A stretch of DNA of 6,163 nucleotides, taken from positions 1 to 6,163 of the forward strand of contig CAYXWH010000066.1 of the NCBI GenBank assembly GCA_964468755.1, written 5' to 3'. A program made the translations under genes and the position numbers. Source of the DNA: CAYXWH01 sp964468755 (GTDB lineage: Bacteria > Chloroflexota > Dehalococcoidia > Dehalococcoidales > RBG-16-60-22). Of this stretch, positions 1 to 5,515 are shown piece by piece. A model generated the notes under the pieces. The model saw only the letters and a program-made list of their open reading frames with translations, was not told the origin of the DNA and searched no databases. Position 1 is the stretch's first letter; every line of letters starts with the position of its first letter.

Positions 1-710
1 TTTGCCTTTTTCCTGATTTTCACCTTGAAATTGCCGATATAACCGCCGACTTCCTCAATCTCGCTGTAGGTAAGCAGTTCAATATTGGGGTGAGACCCCA
101 CCAGCGTCATCTTCGGGGTAAGAATGCAGGCTGAGCAGTCCAGAGTGGGAAATGTCTTATCCAGCTGCGCCATATGCCCGCCAACACTGGGGTTCCTCTC
201 TACCAGATAGACCTTGTTACCGGAATCGGCAATCTTGAGCGCCGCCTGAATCCCGGCGATGCCGCCGCCAACCACCAGGGTATTGGGGTTAATGGCGACT
301 TCCCTGGCTTCCAGGGGCTGGTGATAGTATACTCGGCTTACCGCCGCGGACACCAGCGCCTTGGCTTTCTCGGTTGCCTTCTCCCTGTCCTCGGTTACCC
401 AGGAACAGTGCTCCCGGATATTGGCCATTTCAAAGAAATAGGGATTAAGCCCCGCATCCTGAATGGCGCGCCGAAAGGTAGGCTCGTGCATGGTGGGCGA
501 GCAGGACGCCACGACGACACGGTTAAGCCCCTGCTCCTTAATATCATTCTTGATAAGCTCCTGTCCCGGGTCGGAGCACATGAACCGGTAGTCGCGCGCC
601 ACCGCCACGCCCTCCAGAGTCCGGGCGAAGCCGGCGACATCTTCACAATCGACCGTTCCGGCAATATTACTGCCGCAATGGCAGATATAAACGCCGATCC
701 TAGGCTCCAC
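1..710 (-). CDS. hdrA: Heterodisulfide reductase subunit A-like FAD/Fe-S protein (partial, C-terminus beyond left edge)
   Basis: The flavoprotein subunit of an Hdr-type complex, which passes electrons between FAD, several [4Fe-4S] clusters and the HdrBC subunits in the cytoplasm. 236 codons are visible; the rest lies left of base 1. The protein opens with a cysteine-bearing N-terminal domain (RIGVYICHCGSNIAG, C10/C12, then C22, C45, C70, C102). It continues into a dinucleotide-binding Rossmann motif (VVGGGIAGIQAA, about 146-157, with the ribose-binding acidic residue E171). Next comes the family-typical LDCSACILTPKM stretch with C192/C195. The start is GTG at 710: a TGA lies two codons upstream in frame, so no earlier start is possible, and GAGGTGAA sits just ahead as ribosome binding site. 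It overlaps the end of hdrB by 11 bp, implying translational coupling. In other Hdr complexes HdrA is the flavin bifurcation site; whether this one bifurcates depends on partners not in view. Identity is firm, physiological role open. Confidence 0.95.
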   Translation of the reverse strand, partial: MEPRIGVYICHCGSNIAGTVDCEDVAGFARTLEGVAVARDYRFMCSDPGQELIKNDIKEQGLNRVVVASCSPTMHEPTFRRAIQDAGLNPYFFEMANIREHCSWVTEDREKATEKAKALVSAAVSRVYYHQPLEAREVAINPNTLVVGGGIAGIQAALKIADSGNKVYLVERNPSVGGHMAQLDKTFPTLDCSACILTPKMTLVGSHPNIELLTYSEIEEVGGYIGNFKVKIRKKA

Positions 711-1587
711 TCTTCACCTCTCTCATCTGTTTGAGCACCTGAGCCGGTGACACTATAAGGGTATTCAGACCAAGAGCCCGGTCATCCAAACCCAGTGCCA
801 GCCCGATAAGCTGCGTAATAAAGAATACCGGGAGATTATATCTGGTACCGAATTTACCGTTCACCTTGCCCTGATAGGCATCGAGGTTGGTCTGGCAGAG
901 GGGACAGGGGGTGGCAATACACCGGGCGCCATGCTCAGTGGCGCTCTTCAGCAGCTTGTGAATTAAGGGCAGGGTCGATTCCTCCTCAGACAGGGTTAAG
1001 GAACCGCCGCAGCACCTCGCTTTCAATGGAAAGTCAACCGCTTCGGCACCCAGACAATTCACCAGTCTGTCCAGTGAACCGGGAAACTCGGTATCTTCGG
1101 AATCATATTGTGGTCTGACCAGCTGACAGCCGTAATACGGGGCTACCTTCAGCCCCTCCAGACGGTCCCGGACTTTCGAAGCAATCACATCAGTGGTAAC
1201 ATCATTAACCAGCACATCGACTATATGTCTTACCCGCACACCGCCCTCATACTTCAGATTAGCCACCGCAAGCGCCTCATTTACCTGAGCCAGCAGCCCC
1301 GGATGCTCCTTGAGATTCATATTGGCTTTGCTCAGGGTGACGTAACAGGAACTGCACGGCGTTACCATGTCCAGCCCCGTCTTTTCCGCCAGCGCCAGGT
1401 TTCGCGCCGCAACCACCACCGCCTCCTCTTCATCAAGTGACCCGTAGGGCGTGGAACCGCAGCAGGTCCAGCCCTCAATTTCAGCCAGCTCCATATCCAG
1501 CGGCGCGGCGATAGCCTGCGCTGACATCCCGTAGCCCAGCCCGGTGCTTTCCGCCGAACAACCGGGATAGTATGCGTAATACTTCAC
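700..1587 (-). CDS. hdrB: Heterodisulfide reductase subunit B-like protein (two CCG domains)
   Basis: The disulfide-handling subunit of the Hdr-like complex, 295 residues, the usual length for the family. Two cysteine-rich CCG domains are visible: C10, C42-C43, C78, C81 in the first and C154, C192-C193, C228, C231 in the second. Both carry the CC-G core and the closing CxxC. In structurally studied HdrB these residues hold two non-cubane [4Fe-4S] clusters that cleave the CoM-S-S-CoB heterodisulfide; a bacterium would have a different, unknown substrate. Both sites look intact, so nothing suggests loss of activity. The start is GTG at 1587 with an AGGGGGG ribosome binding site five bases upstream, and it shares the tetranucleotide GTGA with the hdrC stop. 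Its 3' end overlaps hdrA. Glycolate-oxidase GlcF and LutA-type proteins also carry CCG domains, but the hdrC and hdrA neighbours decide for HdrB. Confidence 0.95.
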   Translation of the reverse strand: MKYYAYYPGCSAESTGLGYGMSAQAIAAPLDMELAEIEGWTCCGSTPYGSLDEEEAVVVAARNLALAEKTGLDMVTPCSSCYVTLSKANMNLKEHPGLLAQVNEALAVANLKYEGGVRVRHIVDVLVNDVTTDVIASKVRDRLEGLKVAPYYGCQLVRPQYDSEDTEFPGSLDRLVNCLGAEAVDFPLKARCCGGSLTLSEEESTLPLIHKLLKSATEHGARCIATPCPLCQTNLDAYQGKVNGKFGTRYNLPVFFITQLIGLALGLDDRALGLNTLIVSPAQVLKQMREVKSGA

Positions 1588-2147
1588 GAAACCCCCCTGA
1601 TTTCCCGGAACTTACGGAGAATAGCCGTAAGCTCATCGGCGCCCTTAGCCTTCACCGGCATCAATGACAGCCGTTTATGCCGCCATAGCTTGATACCTAC
1701 CGGTAACATTTTAATGGTGGACAGCGGGTGAGCCAGCAAAGCCGGCACTATTGACAGGTAATACCTGACCATCATGCTGAACTCCGGCACCCGCCCGTAC
1801 CTCTTAATTGAACTGACAAAGCTGTTATACATCGCCGGCGTGCTGGTCCCCGATACGCGATAGCCATTCCGGACTGCCAGGCTTTCCAAAGCATGAGCCA
1901 GTTCGGTTGGCTTGACTCCCCGGGGGCAACGGCAGGTACACAGGTAGCAGGAGAGGCAGTACCACATGGAATTGCTGGAGAGCACCTCTTCGCGCATTCC
2001 AGCGCGAATCATGGCAATAATCTTCCGGGGCGGGTACTCCATCTTGCCCGCCATAGGGCAACTACCGGTACAGGTCCCACACTGGATACAGGAAAGAATA
2101 TGCTCACCGCCAGGAGTGGCAGCCACTTCATCAACAAAATGCGTCAT
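1584..2147 (-). CDS. hdrC: Heterodisulfide reductase subunit C-like ferredoxin subunit
   Basis: A small iron-sulfur subunit that relays electrons between HdrA and HdrB. With the ATG at 2147 it has 187 residues. Two classical CX2CX2CX3C motifs bind two [4Fe-4S] clusters: C20/C23/C26/C30 (CIQCGTCTGSC) and C64/C67/C70/C74 (CLSCYLCTCRC, with an extra cysteine C72 between ligands). The remaining 110 or so residues are basic and moderately hydrophobic. They show no clear membrane segment, so this looks like the soluble HdrC type rather than a cytochrome-anchored HdrE partner. The start is uncertain. An in-frame TTG at 2186 would give 200 residues and includes an INLK stretch resembling the N-termini of other HdrC proteins. 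However, that TTG overlaps the likely promoter and has no ribosome binding site. ATG 2147 also lacks a good one. First gene of the hdrCBA operon; the stop overlaps the hdrB start. Confidence 0.92.
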   Translation of the reverse strand: MTHFVDEVAATPGGEHILSCIQCGTCTGSCPMAGKMEYPPRKIIAMIRAGMREEVLSSNSMWYCLSCYLCTCRCPRGVKPTELAHALESLAVRNGYRVSGTSTPAMYNSFVSSIKRYGRVPEFSMMVRYYLSIVPALLAHPLSTIKMLPVGIKLWRHKRLSLMPVKAKGADELTAILRKFREIRGVS

Positions 2148-2187
2148 CTTCAAGTTAATATTAGCACATGGTAGAAGAGACAGCAAT

Positions 2188-2196
2188 ACTATACCA
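2188..2196 (-). promoter_or_regulatory. Possible extended -10 promoter of hdrCBA
   Basis: On the - strand the bases TGGTATAGT form an extended -10 element (TG, one base, then TATAGT, five of six matches to TATAAT). No good -35 is visible 16-18 bases upstream, which extended -10 promoters tolerate. Transcription would start near 2181, giving a leader of about 34 bases to the ATG at 2147. This would place the alternative TTG start at 2186 upstream of the transcript, supporting the shorter HdrC. Confidence 0.3.
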
Positions 2197-2217
2197 GTAA
2201 TAAAGGTTAATCCTTTG

Positions 2218-2252
2218 TCCCTGTTGACACCACTATGATAAACTAACAGGGA
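2218..2252. repeat. Perfect 8-bp inverted repeat over the surE promoter/RBS region
   Basis: TCCCTGTT at 2218-2225 is the exact reverse complement of AACAGGGA at 2245-2252, with 19 bases between. The loop contains a -10-like TATGAT (2234-2239). The right arm covers most of the surE Shine-Dalgarno sequence (AGGGAG, 2248-2253). It could be a protein-binding operator or, in a transcript starting upstream of 2218, a hairpin hiding the surE ribosome binding site. Which of these applies cannot be told from sequence. Confidence 0.6.
2234..2239 (+). promoter_or_regulatory. Possible -10 element for surE-acpS
   Basis: TATGAT matches five of six bases of the bacterial -10 consensus and lies 19 bases before the surE ATG. 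It is in the divergent gap where a promoter for this strand is expected. The perfect TTGACA at 2224-2229 is only four bases away and so cannot be its -35, and no good -35 stands at 17 bases. Transcription from it would start near 2246, leaving a very short leader of about 13 bases. Confidence 0.25.
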
Positions 2253-2258
2253 GTTTTG

Positions 2259-3059
2259 ATGAAACTACTGGTAACCAATGACGACGGGATCCACGCCGAC
2301 GGGCTCCGGGCACTGGCTGGCGAGCTGAGCAGGATTGCCCGGGTCACGGTGGTGGCGCCGGACCGGGAGCAGAGCGCTATCGGTACCGCGGTTACCCTGC
2401 GCCAACCGCTCCGTGTTCAGAAAACAAAGCCGTTACAACCGGGCATAGAAACCTTCGCAGTAGACGGCACCCCATCCGATAGTGTCATCATGGCCCTGGA
2501 AAACCTGGTCAACGACCGGGTAAGCGCCGTCGTTTCCGGGATAAACCACGGGTTGAACCTGGGTGAGGATGTGCTTATTTCGGGAACCGTTGGCGCTGCC
2601 ATGCAAGCCTATCTCCGCGGCTTTCCGACTCTTGCCGTCTCCGTGGATTATGTCAATAGCCAGCAGCATCTGGATACCGCAGCCAGAGTGGCGGCGATAC
2701 TGGTCGAGAAGATTGTTGCCGATTCCAGAATTACTGACCTGTTCCTCAACATAAACCTGCCCGATGCGCCGCTGTCGGAAATCGCCGGAGTAAAAATAAC
2801 CCGTCTGGCCAGTGAGAGTCACATCAATACCGTGGTCGAACGGGGCAACGGGCGGCGGAAATATTACTGGCTGGTACGGCAGAAAGCTCACCAGACCCGG
2901 GATAAAGAAACGGATATCTGGGCGGTGGAGCGGGGATACATCTCCATCACGCCTCTATATACCAAACGGTTTAACAAAGCCATACTACCCATTTTGAATA
3001 AATGGAGCGCCAGTTTACTCCAGGATTTGGGAAAGCGCTCGGCAGAGCCATCTCAATAA
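2259..3059 (+). CDS. surE: 5'/3'-nucleotidase SurE
   Basis: A divalent-metal-dependent phosphatase that removes phosphate from nucleoside 5'- and 3'-monophosphates, and in some species from short polyphosphate. It is cytoplasmic and linked to stationary-phase survival. The 266 residues are close to the usual 245-265. Family signatures are intact: MKLLVTNDDGIHADG at the N-terminus (metal ligands D8 and D9), PDREQSAIGTAVTL (S39), VDGTPSDSV (69-75) and VSGINHGLNLGEDVLISGTVGAA (metal ligand N96). The chosen start is ATG 2259, five bases after AGGGAG (2248-2253). A TTG immediately upstream at 2256 is in frame but too near the ribosome binding site. It is the first gene of the rightward set, divergent from hdrCBA, and is followed after 11 bases by acpS, so the two are probably co-transcribed. 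The name is secure; the preferred substrate is not visible. Confidence 0.96.
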   Translation: MKLLVTNDDGIHADGLRALAGELSRIARVTVVAPDREQSAIGTAVTLRQPLRVQKTKPLQPGIETFAVDGTPSDSVIMALENLVNDRVSAVVSGINHGLNLGEDVLISGTVGAAMQAYLRGFPTLAVSVDYVNSQQHLDTAARVAAILVEKIVADSRITDLFLNINLPDAPLSEIAGVKITRLASESHINTVVERGNGRRKYYWLVRQKAHQTRDKETDIWAVERGYISITPLYTKRFNKAILPILNKWSASLLQDLGKRSAEPSQ

Positions 3060-3070
3060 CCGGGCAAACA

Positions 3071-3439
3071 ATGAATTACGTTGGCATCGATATAGTAGAA
3101 ATCGACCGCCTTAACCAGGCAATAGACCGATGGAGAGAGCGTTTCCTCCGCCGCATCTATACCACAAGCGAACTCGAACTATACCGCACCAAACCGCACT
3201 CACTGGCCGCCCGTTTTGCCGGTAAAGAAGCGGTAATGAAGGTACTGGGTACCGCTTTTAGCTGGCAGGAAATTGAGATTCTATCCCTCCCCAGCGGCAA
3301 ACCCCGGCTCAACCTCTACGGTAAAGCCAGCGAAGAAGCCGGCAAACTGGGAGTAAAGGAGATTGCCATCAGCCTGTCTCATTGCCGGCGGTATGCCGTG
3401 GCTTCGGCGGTGGGTAACCGGGAAAACACGCACCGATAG
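3071..3439 (+). CDS. acpS: Holo-[acyl-carrier-protein] synthase (4'-phosphopantetheinyl transferase)
   Basis: Transfers the 4'-phosphopantetheine arm from coenzyme A to a serine of acyl carrier protein, switching on fatty-acid synthesis. The 122 residues match the short AcpS class, which acts as a trimer. The N-terminus MNYVGIDIVEIDR carries the Mg2+ ligand D7. RFAGKEAVMKVLG (49-60) carries the second acidic ligand E53. SLSHCRRYAVASA near the C-terminus is the conserved closing strand. The ATG at 3071 fits the family N-terminus exactly. An upstream in-frame ATG at 3002 would add 23 unrelated residues read from within surE and is rejected. No convincing Shine-Dalgarno sequence precedes 3071; with the surE stop only 11 bases upstream, translation may depend on ribosomes finishing surE. 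The C-terminal tail after the last strand (GNRENTHR) is polar and probably disordered. Confidence 0.95.
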   Translation: MNYVGIDIVEIDRLNQAIDRWRERFLRRIYTTSELELYRTKPHSLAARFAGKEAVMKVLGTAFSWQEIEILSLPSGKPRLNLYGKASEEAGKLGVKEIAISLSHCRRYAVASAVGNRENTHR

Positions 3440-3491
3440 CTGTACCCGGGGGGAAACAGTATGTCTGTTTATTTTATTTTTAAGCTATCGG
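3433..3491. repeat. 9-bp inverted repeat flanking the acpS 3' end and terminator
   Basis: CCGATAGCT at 3433-3441 (spanning the acpS stop codon) and AGCTATCGG at 3483-3491 are perfect reverse complements, separated by 41 bases. The short terminator-like hairpin and its T-rich tract lie between the arms. In RNA the outer arms could close a long stem around the hairpin; in DNA they could be a spaced binding site. The function is unknown. Confidence 0.5.
3454..3483 (+). terminator. Probable rho-independent terminator after surE-acpS
   Basis: AAACAG (3454-3459) and CTGTTT (3465-3470) pair around the five-base loop TATGT. They are followed directly by the T-rich run ATTTTATTTTT. The placement just after the acpS stop is right for an operon end. 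The stem is only six pairs and AT-rich, so it would be a weak terminator and readthrough into nadE is likely. Confidence 0.5.
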
Positions 3492-3502
3492 CAACGATGT
3501 AG

Positions 3503-3508
3503 TATACT
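3503..3508 (+). promoter_or_regulatory. Possible -10 element for nadE
   Basis: TATACT matches five of six -10 consensus bases and lies inside the small palindrome AGTATACT (3501-3508). Transcription would start near 3515, leaving a leader of about 20 bases with the ribosome binding site intact. The -35 region (around 3479-3485, TTTAAG-like) is poor. Confidence 0.35.
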
Positions 3509-3525
3509 ATAACGACAGTAGAGCG

Positions 3526-3531
3526 AGGTGG
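3526..3531 (+). promoter_or_regulatory. Ribosome binding site deciding the nadE TTG start
   Basis: AGGTGG (within GAGGTGG) is complementary to the 16S rRNA 3' end and stands five bases before TTG 3537, the ideal distance. The competing GTG at 3528 lies inside this same element and has no separate site in front of it. Confidence 0.6.
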
Positions 3532-3536
3532 ATTGC

Positions 3537-4265
3537 TTGAGCAGCCAGCAGCTAGCCGAAAAAATGGTCTCCTGGATACGGAAAAGGGTACATGCCGCCG
3601 GGTGTGAAGGCGTGGTGCTGGGCTTGAGCGGCGGACTGGACTCCGCGGTACTGGCGGCGCTATGTCACCGCGCCTTTCCCCGAAACATGCTCGCGGTGAT
3701 TATGCCCTGCGGCAGCCTCCAGGAAGACAAAGACCACGCTCAATTGGTCGCCAGCGCCTTCTCCTTACCGACCAGAGAGGTAGTCCTGGATGGCGTACTG
3801 GAAAACCTGGCGCAGAGCCTGCCCGCTTTACCGGTAGACCCGTCAAAATATCGACAGGCCCGGGGCAATCTGAAAGTCAGATTAAGAATGGTAGTACTCT
3901 ATTATATTGCCAACCAGCTCAACTACCTGGTGGTGGGTTCAAGCAACCGGAGCGAGTATATGGTTGGTTACTTCACCAAGTACGGCGATGGCGGGGCAGA
4001 TATACTGCCGCTGGCCAACCTGGTCAAGAGGCAAGTACGGGAGCTGGCTGTACACCTGGGTATCCCCCGGGTGATTATCGACAAGCCACCGTCAGCCGGG
4101 CTATGGGAAGGGCAGACCGATGAAGGCGAACTTGGCTTTGGCTACGATGAGCTTGACCACTACCTGCTCACCGGAGAAGCGCCGGAAAAACTGAAAAACA
4201 GGATTGAATCGATGATAGCTTCCAGCGCTCACAAACGTTCACTGCCACCCATCGCCCGGTTTTAG
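3537..4265 (+). CDS. nadE: NH3-dependent NAD+ synthetase
   Basis: Catalyses the last step of NAD+ synthesis: ATP-dependent amidation of deamido-NAD+ (NaAD), using ammonia, in the cytoplasm. The 242 residues comprise only the synthetase domain. There is no N-terminal nitrilase-type glutaminase domain, so free ammonia is the expected nitrogen source. The ATP-pyrophosphatase PP-loop SGGLDS is at 31-36. The NaAD/ATP-binding region GSSNRSEYMVGYFTKYGDGG runs from 134 to 153 and continues into ADILPLANLVK. The mobile loop KPPSAGLWEGQTDEGELG is at 183-200. For the start, TTG at 3537 has AGGTGG (3526-3531) five bases upstream and is preferred. GTG at 3528 would add three residues (245 in total) but overlaps that ribosome binding site. 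The gene is preceded by its own promoter-like element after the acpS terminator, and recA follows after about 100 bases. The residual catalytic motifs look complete. Confidence 0.95.
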   Translation: MSSQQLAEKMVSWIRKRVHAAGCEGVVLGLSGGLDSAVLAALCHRAFPRNMLAVIMPCGSLQEDKDHAQLVASAFSLPTREVVLDGVLENLAQSLPALPVDPSKYRQARGNLKVRLRMVVLYYIANQLNYLVVGSSNRSEYMVGYFTKYGDGGADILPLANLVKRQVRELAVHLGIPRVIIDKPPSAGLWEGQTDEGELGFGYDELDHYLLTGEAPEKLKNRIESMIASSAHKRSLPPIARF

Positions 4266-4306
4266 ACCGGCATACATTTGTTTTGGGAAATAATTTCTCC
4301 GCTTTC

Positions 4307-4330
4307 CAGGCGTGGCCTGCCTCTTGTTTT
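4307..4330 (+). terminator. Weak terminator-like hairpin between nadE and recA
   Basis: CAGGC (4307-4311) pairs with GCCTG (4315-4319) around the loop GTG. The following bases are CCTCTTGTTTT, so the T-run is not directly at the stem base. It could end nadE transcription weakly. The placement about 40 bases after the nadE stop is plausible but the structure is marginal. Confidence 0.25.
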
Positions 4331-4352
4331 GCTAAAAATGTTATGTTATTAT
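4324..4352 (+). promoter_or_regulatory. Candidate recA promoter
   Basis: TTGTTT (4324-4329) and TATTAT (4347-4352) are separated by 17 bases, the standard spacing. The -10 matches five of six consensus bases; the -35 matches only TTG. The predicted transcript start near 4359 would cut into the recA ribosome binding site (4355-4362). Either the real start is a few bases earlier, or a nearby alternative -10 (TATGTT, 4342-4347) is used. I see no LexA-type box (GAAC-N4-GTTC or CTGT-N8-ACAG) here. Confidence 0.3.
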
Positions 4353-4368
4353 GCAGGTGAGGCGAATA

Positions 4369-5409
4369 ATGACCACAGAGAGAGAAAAAGCGCTGGAACT
4401 GGCTATTGGCCAGATTGAAAAGCGATTCGGCAAAGGCTCAATCATGAAGCTGGGAGAGTCCCCCTCAATCACTGCAGAGGAGGCTATTGCCACCGGTGCC
4501 CTGTCACTGGACATGGCCTTAGGTGTTGGTGGAATCCCCAAAGGACGAATCACGGAAATTTACGGTCCGGAATCGTCAGGGAAAACCACCCTTGCCCAGC
4601 ATATCATCGCCCAGGCGCAAAAAAGAGGTGGTATAGTTGCCTATGTCGACGCCGAACACGCTCTTGACCCCGCTTACGCTGCCAGTTGTGGGGTAAATGT
4701 CGATGAGCTGCTTATTTCACAGCCAGACACCGGAGAGCAGTCCTTAGAGATTACCGAGGCACTGGTACGGAGTGGGGCTGTCGACGCTATTGTCATTGAT
4801 AGCGTGGCAGCGCTGGTACCACGGGCTGAAATCGAGGGAGAAATGGGTGACTCCCACGTTGGTTTGCAGGCGCGCTTGATGTCACAGGCACTGCGCAAGC
4901 TGGCAGCTGCCATCGGCAGGTCAAAGACCGCGGTCGTTTTTATCAACCAGCTTCGCGAAAAAGTGGGTATAGTCTTTGGCAACCCAGAGGTAACTCCGGG
5001 CGGCCGGGCGCTCAAATTTTACAGCTCAGTCCGGATTGAGTTGCGGCGCATGGAGACCATCAAGCAAGGCAACGAAGCAATCGGCAGTCACGTAAAGGCA
5101 CGAGTAGTCAAGAATAAGGTAGCCCCTCCCTTCCGCTCTGCTGAGTTTGACATCATGTTCGACCACGGCATAAGCCGGGAGGGCAACCTGATTGATCTGG
5201 GCGTGGAGCAAAATCTGGTTAAGAAGGCCGGATCTTTTTTCTCTTATGGTGATGTCCGTCTCGGGCAAGGCAGGGAAAATGCCAAACAGTACCTGAAGCA
5301 GAACCCTGAGCTTACTGACGAAATTGAACAGCAGATTAGAGCCTCAGCCGAGACCAGCCGTGTCACCATACCTATGAGTGAGATTGATGCCGCAGTAGTA
5401 AATGACTGA
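4369..5409 (+). CDS. recA: Recombinase RecA
   Basis: The ATP-dependent DNA strand-exchange protein of homologous recombination; its single-strand DNA filament also triggers LexA-type self-cleavage in the SOS response. The 346 residues match the family. An N-terminal helix for filament contacts (about 1-30) is followed by Walker A GPESSGKTT at 66-74, catalytic E96 in DAEHALD and Walker B IVIDS at 141-145. DNA-binding loop L1 lies around EIEGEMGDSHVG (154-165). Loop L2 is within REKVGIVFGNPEVTPGGRAL (about 196-215). The C-terminal domain ends in a short MSEIDAAVVND tail with fewer acidic residues than in E. coli. Start: ATG 4369 with AGGTGAGG (4355-4362) six bases upstream. The in-frame ATG at 4351 overlaps this site and would add six residues (MQVRRI). 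There is no intein or frameshift. recX follows on the same strand. Confidence 0.98.
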   Translation: MTTEREKALELAIGQIEKRFGKGSIMKLGESPSITAEEAIATGALSLDMALGVGGIPKGRITEIYGPESSGKTTLAQHIIAQAQKRGGIVAYVDAEHALDPAYAASCGVNVDELLISQPDTGEQSLEITEALVRSGAVDAIVIDSVAALVPRAEIEGEMGDSHVGLQARLMSQALRKLAAAIGRSKTAVVFINQLREKVGIVFGNPEVTPGGRALKFYSSVRIELRRMETIKQGNEAIGSHVKARVVKNKVAPPFRSAEFDIMFDHGISREGNLIDLGVEQNLVKKAGSFFSYGDVRLGQGRENAKQYLKQNPELTDEIEQQIRASAETSRVTIPMSEIDAAVVND

Positions 5410-5420
5410 GGGCACTTTAA

Positions 5421-5436
5421 ATAAATAGGTATTTAT
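5421..5436. repeat. 16-bp AT-rich perfect palindrome downstream of recA
   Basis: ATAAATA (5421-5427) and TATTTAT (5430-5436) are exact reverse complements separated by GG. It lies 11 bases after the recA stop. The two-base centre makes it a poor RNA hairpin, and there is no T-run after it, so a DNA-binding site or chance is more likely than a terminator. Confidence 0.4.
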
Positions 5437-5467
5437 CCAAACATAATAGGTGAACAAAGCAAGGTTG

Positions 5468-5494
5468 AGGCAGAAGCTTCAGCCTTTTGTTATT
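5468..5494 (+). terminator. Terminator-like hairpin between recA and recX (possible attenuator)
   Basis: AGGC (5468-5471) pairs with GCCT (5482-5485). After an A/A mismatch, GA pairs with TC around the loop AGCT, and the T-rich run TTTTGTTATT follows. It falls between the recA stop and the recX ribosome binding site. In other bacteria a leaky terminator here keeps RecX far below RecA; the same use here is inferred. Confidence 0.5.
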
Positions 5495-5515
5495 AATTGA
5501 GCGGAGAACCGAGTA

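Noticed and set aside
174..734. 186-codon open frame on the + strand opposite hdrA
   Set aside because: It runs antisense to an unmistakable HdrA reading frame, has no recognisable domain, and its composition is what the complement of hdrA codons gives.
1108..1440. 110-codon + strand open frame inside hdrB
   Set aside because: Antisense shadow of the CCG-domain gene; no family resemblance and no ribosome binding site.
2224..2239. TTGACA and TATGAT as a complete -35/-10 promoter for surE
   Set aside because: The two hexamers are only four bases apart, far from the 16-18 required.
2433..2891. 152-codon - strand open frame inside surE
   Set aside because: Lies wholly opposite conserved SurE motifs; a shadow frame.
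3002..3070. Longer acpS start at ATG 3002
   Set aside because: The added 23 residues come from surE coding sequence in another frame, and AcpS proteins begin at the GIDIVEIDR region just after ATG 3071.
3662..4123. 153-codon + strand frame within nadE
   Set aside because: Out-of-frame reading of conserved NadE codons; arginine/proline/glycine-rich composition typical of a shifted frame.
4351..4368. Longer recA start at ATG 4351
   Set aside because: It would place the strong ribosome binding site inside the gene; ATG 4369 has ideal spacing and yields the expected RecA N-terminus.
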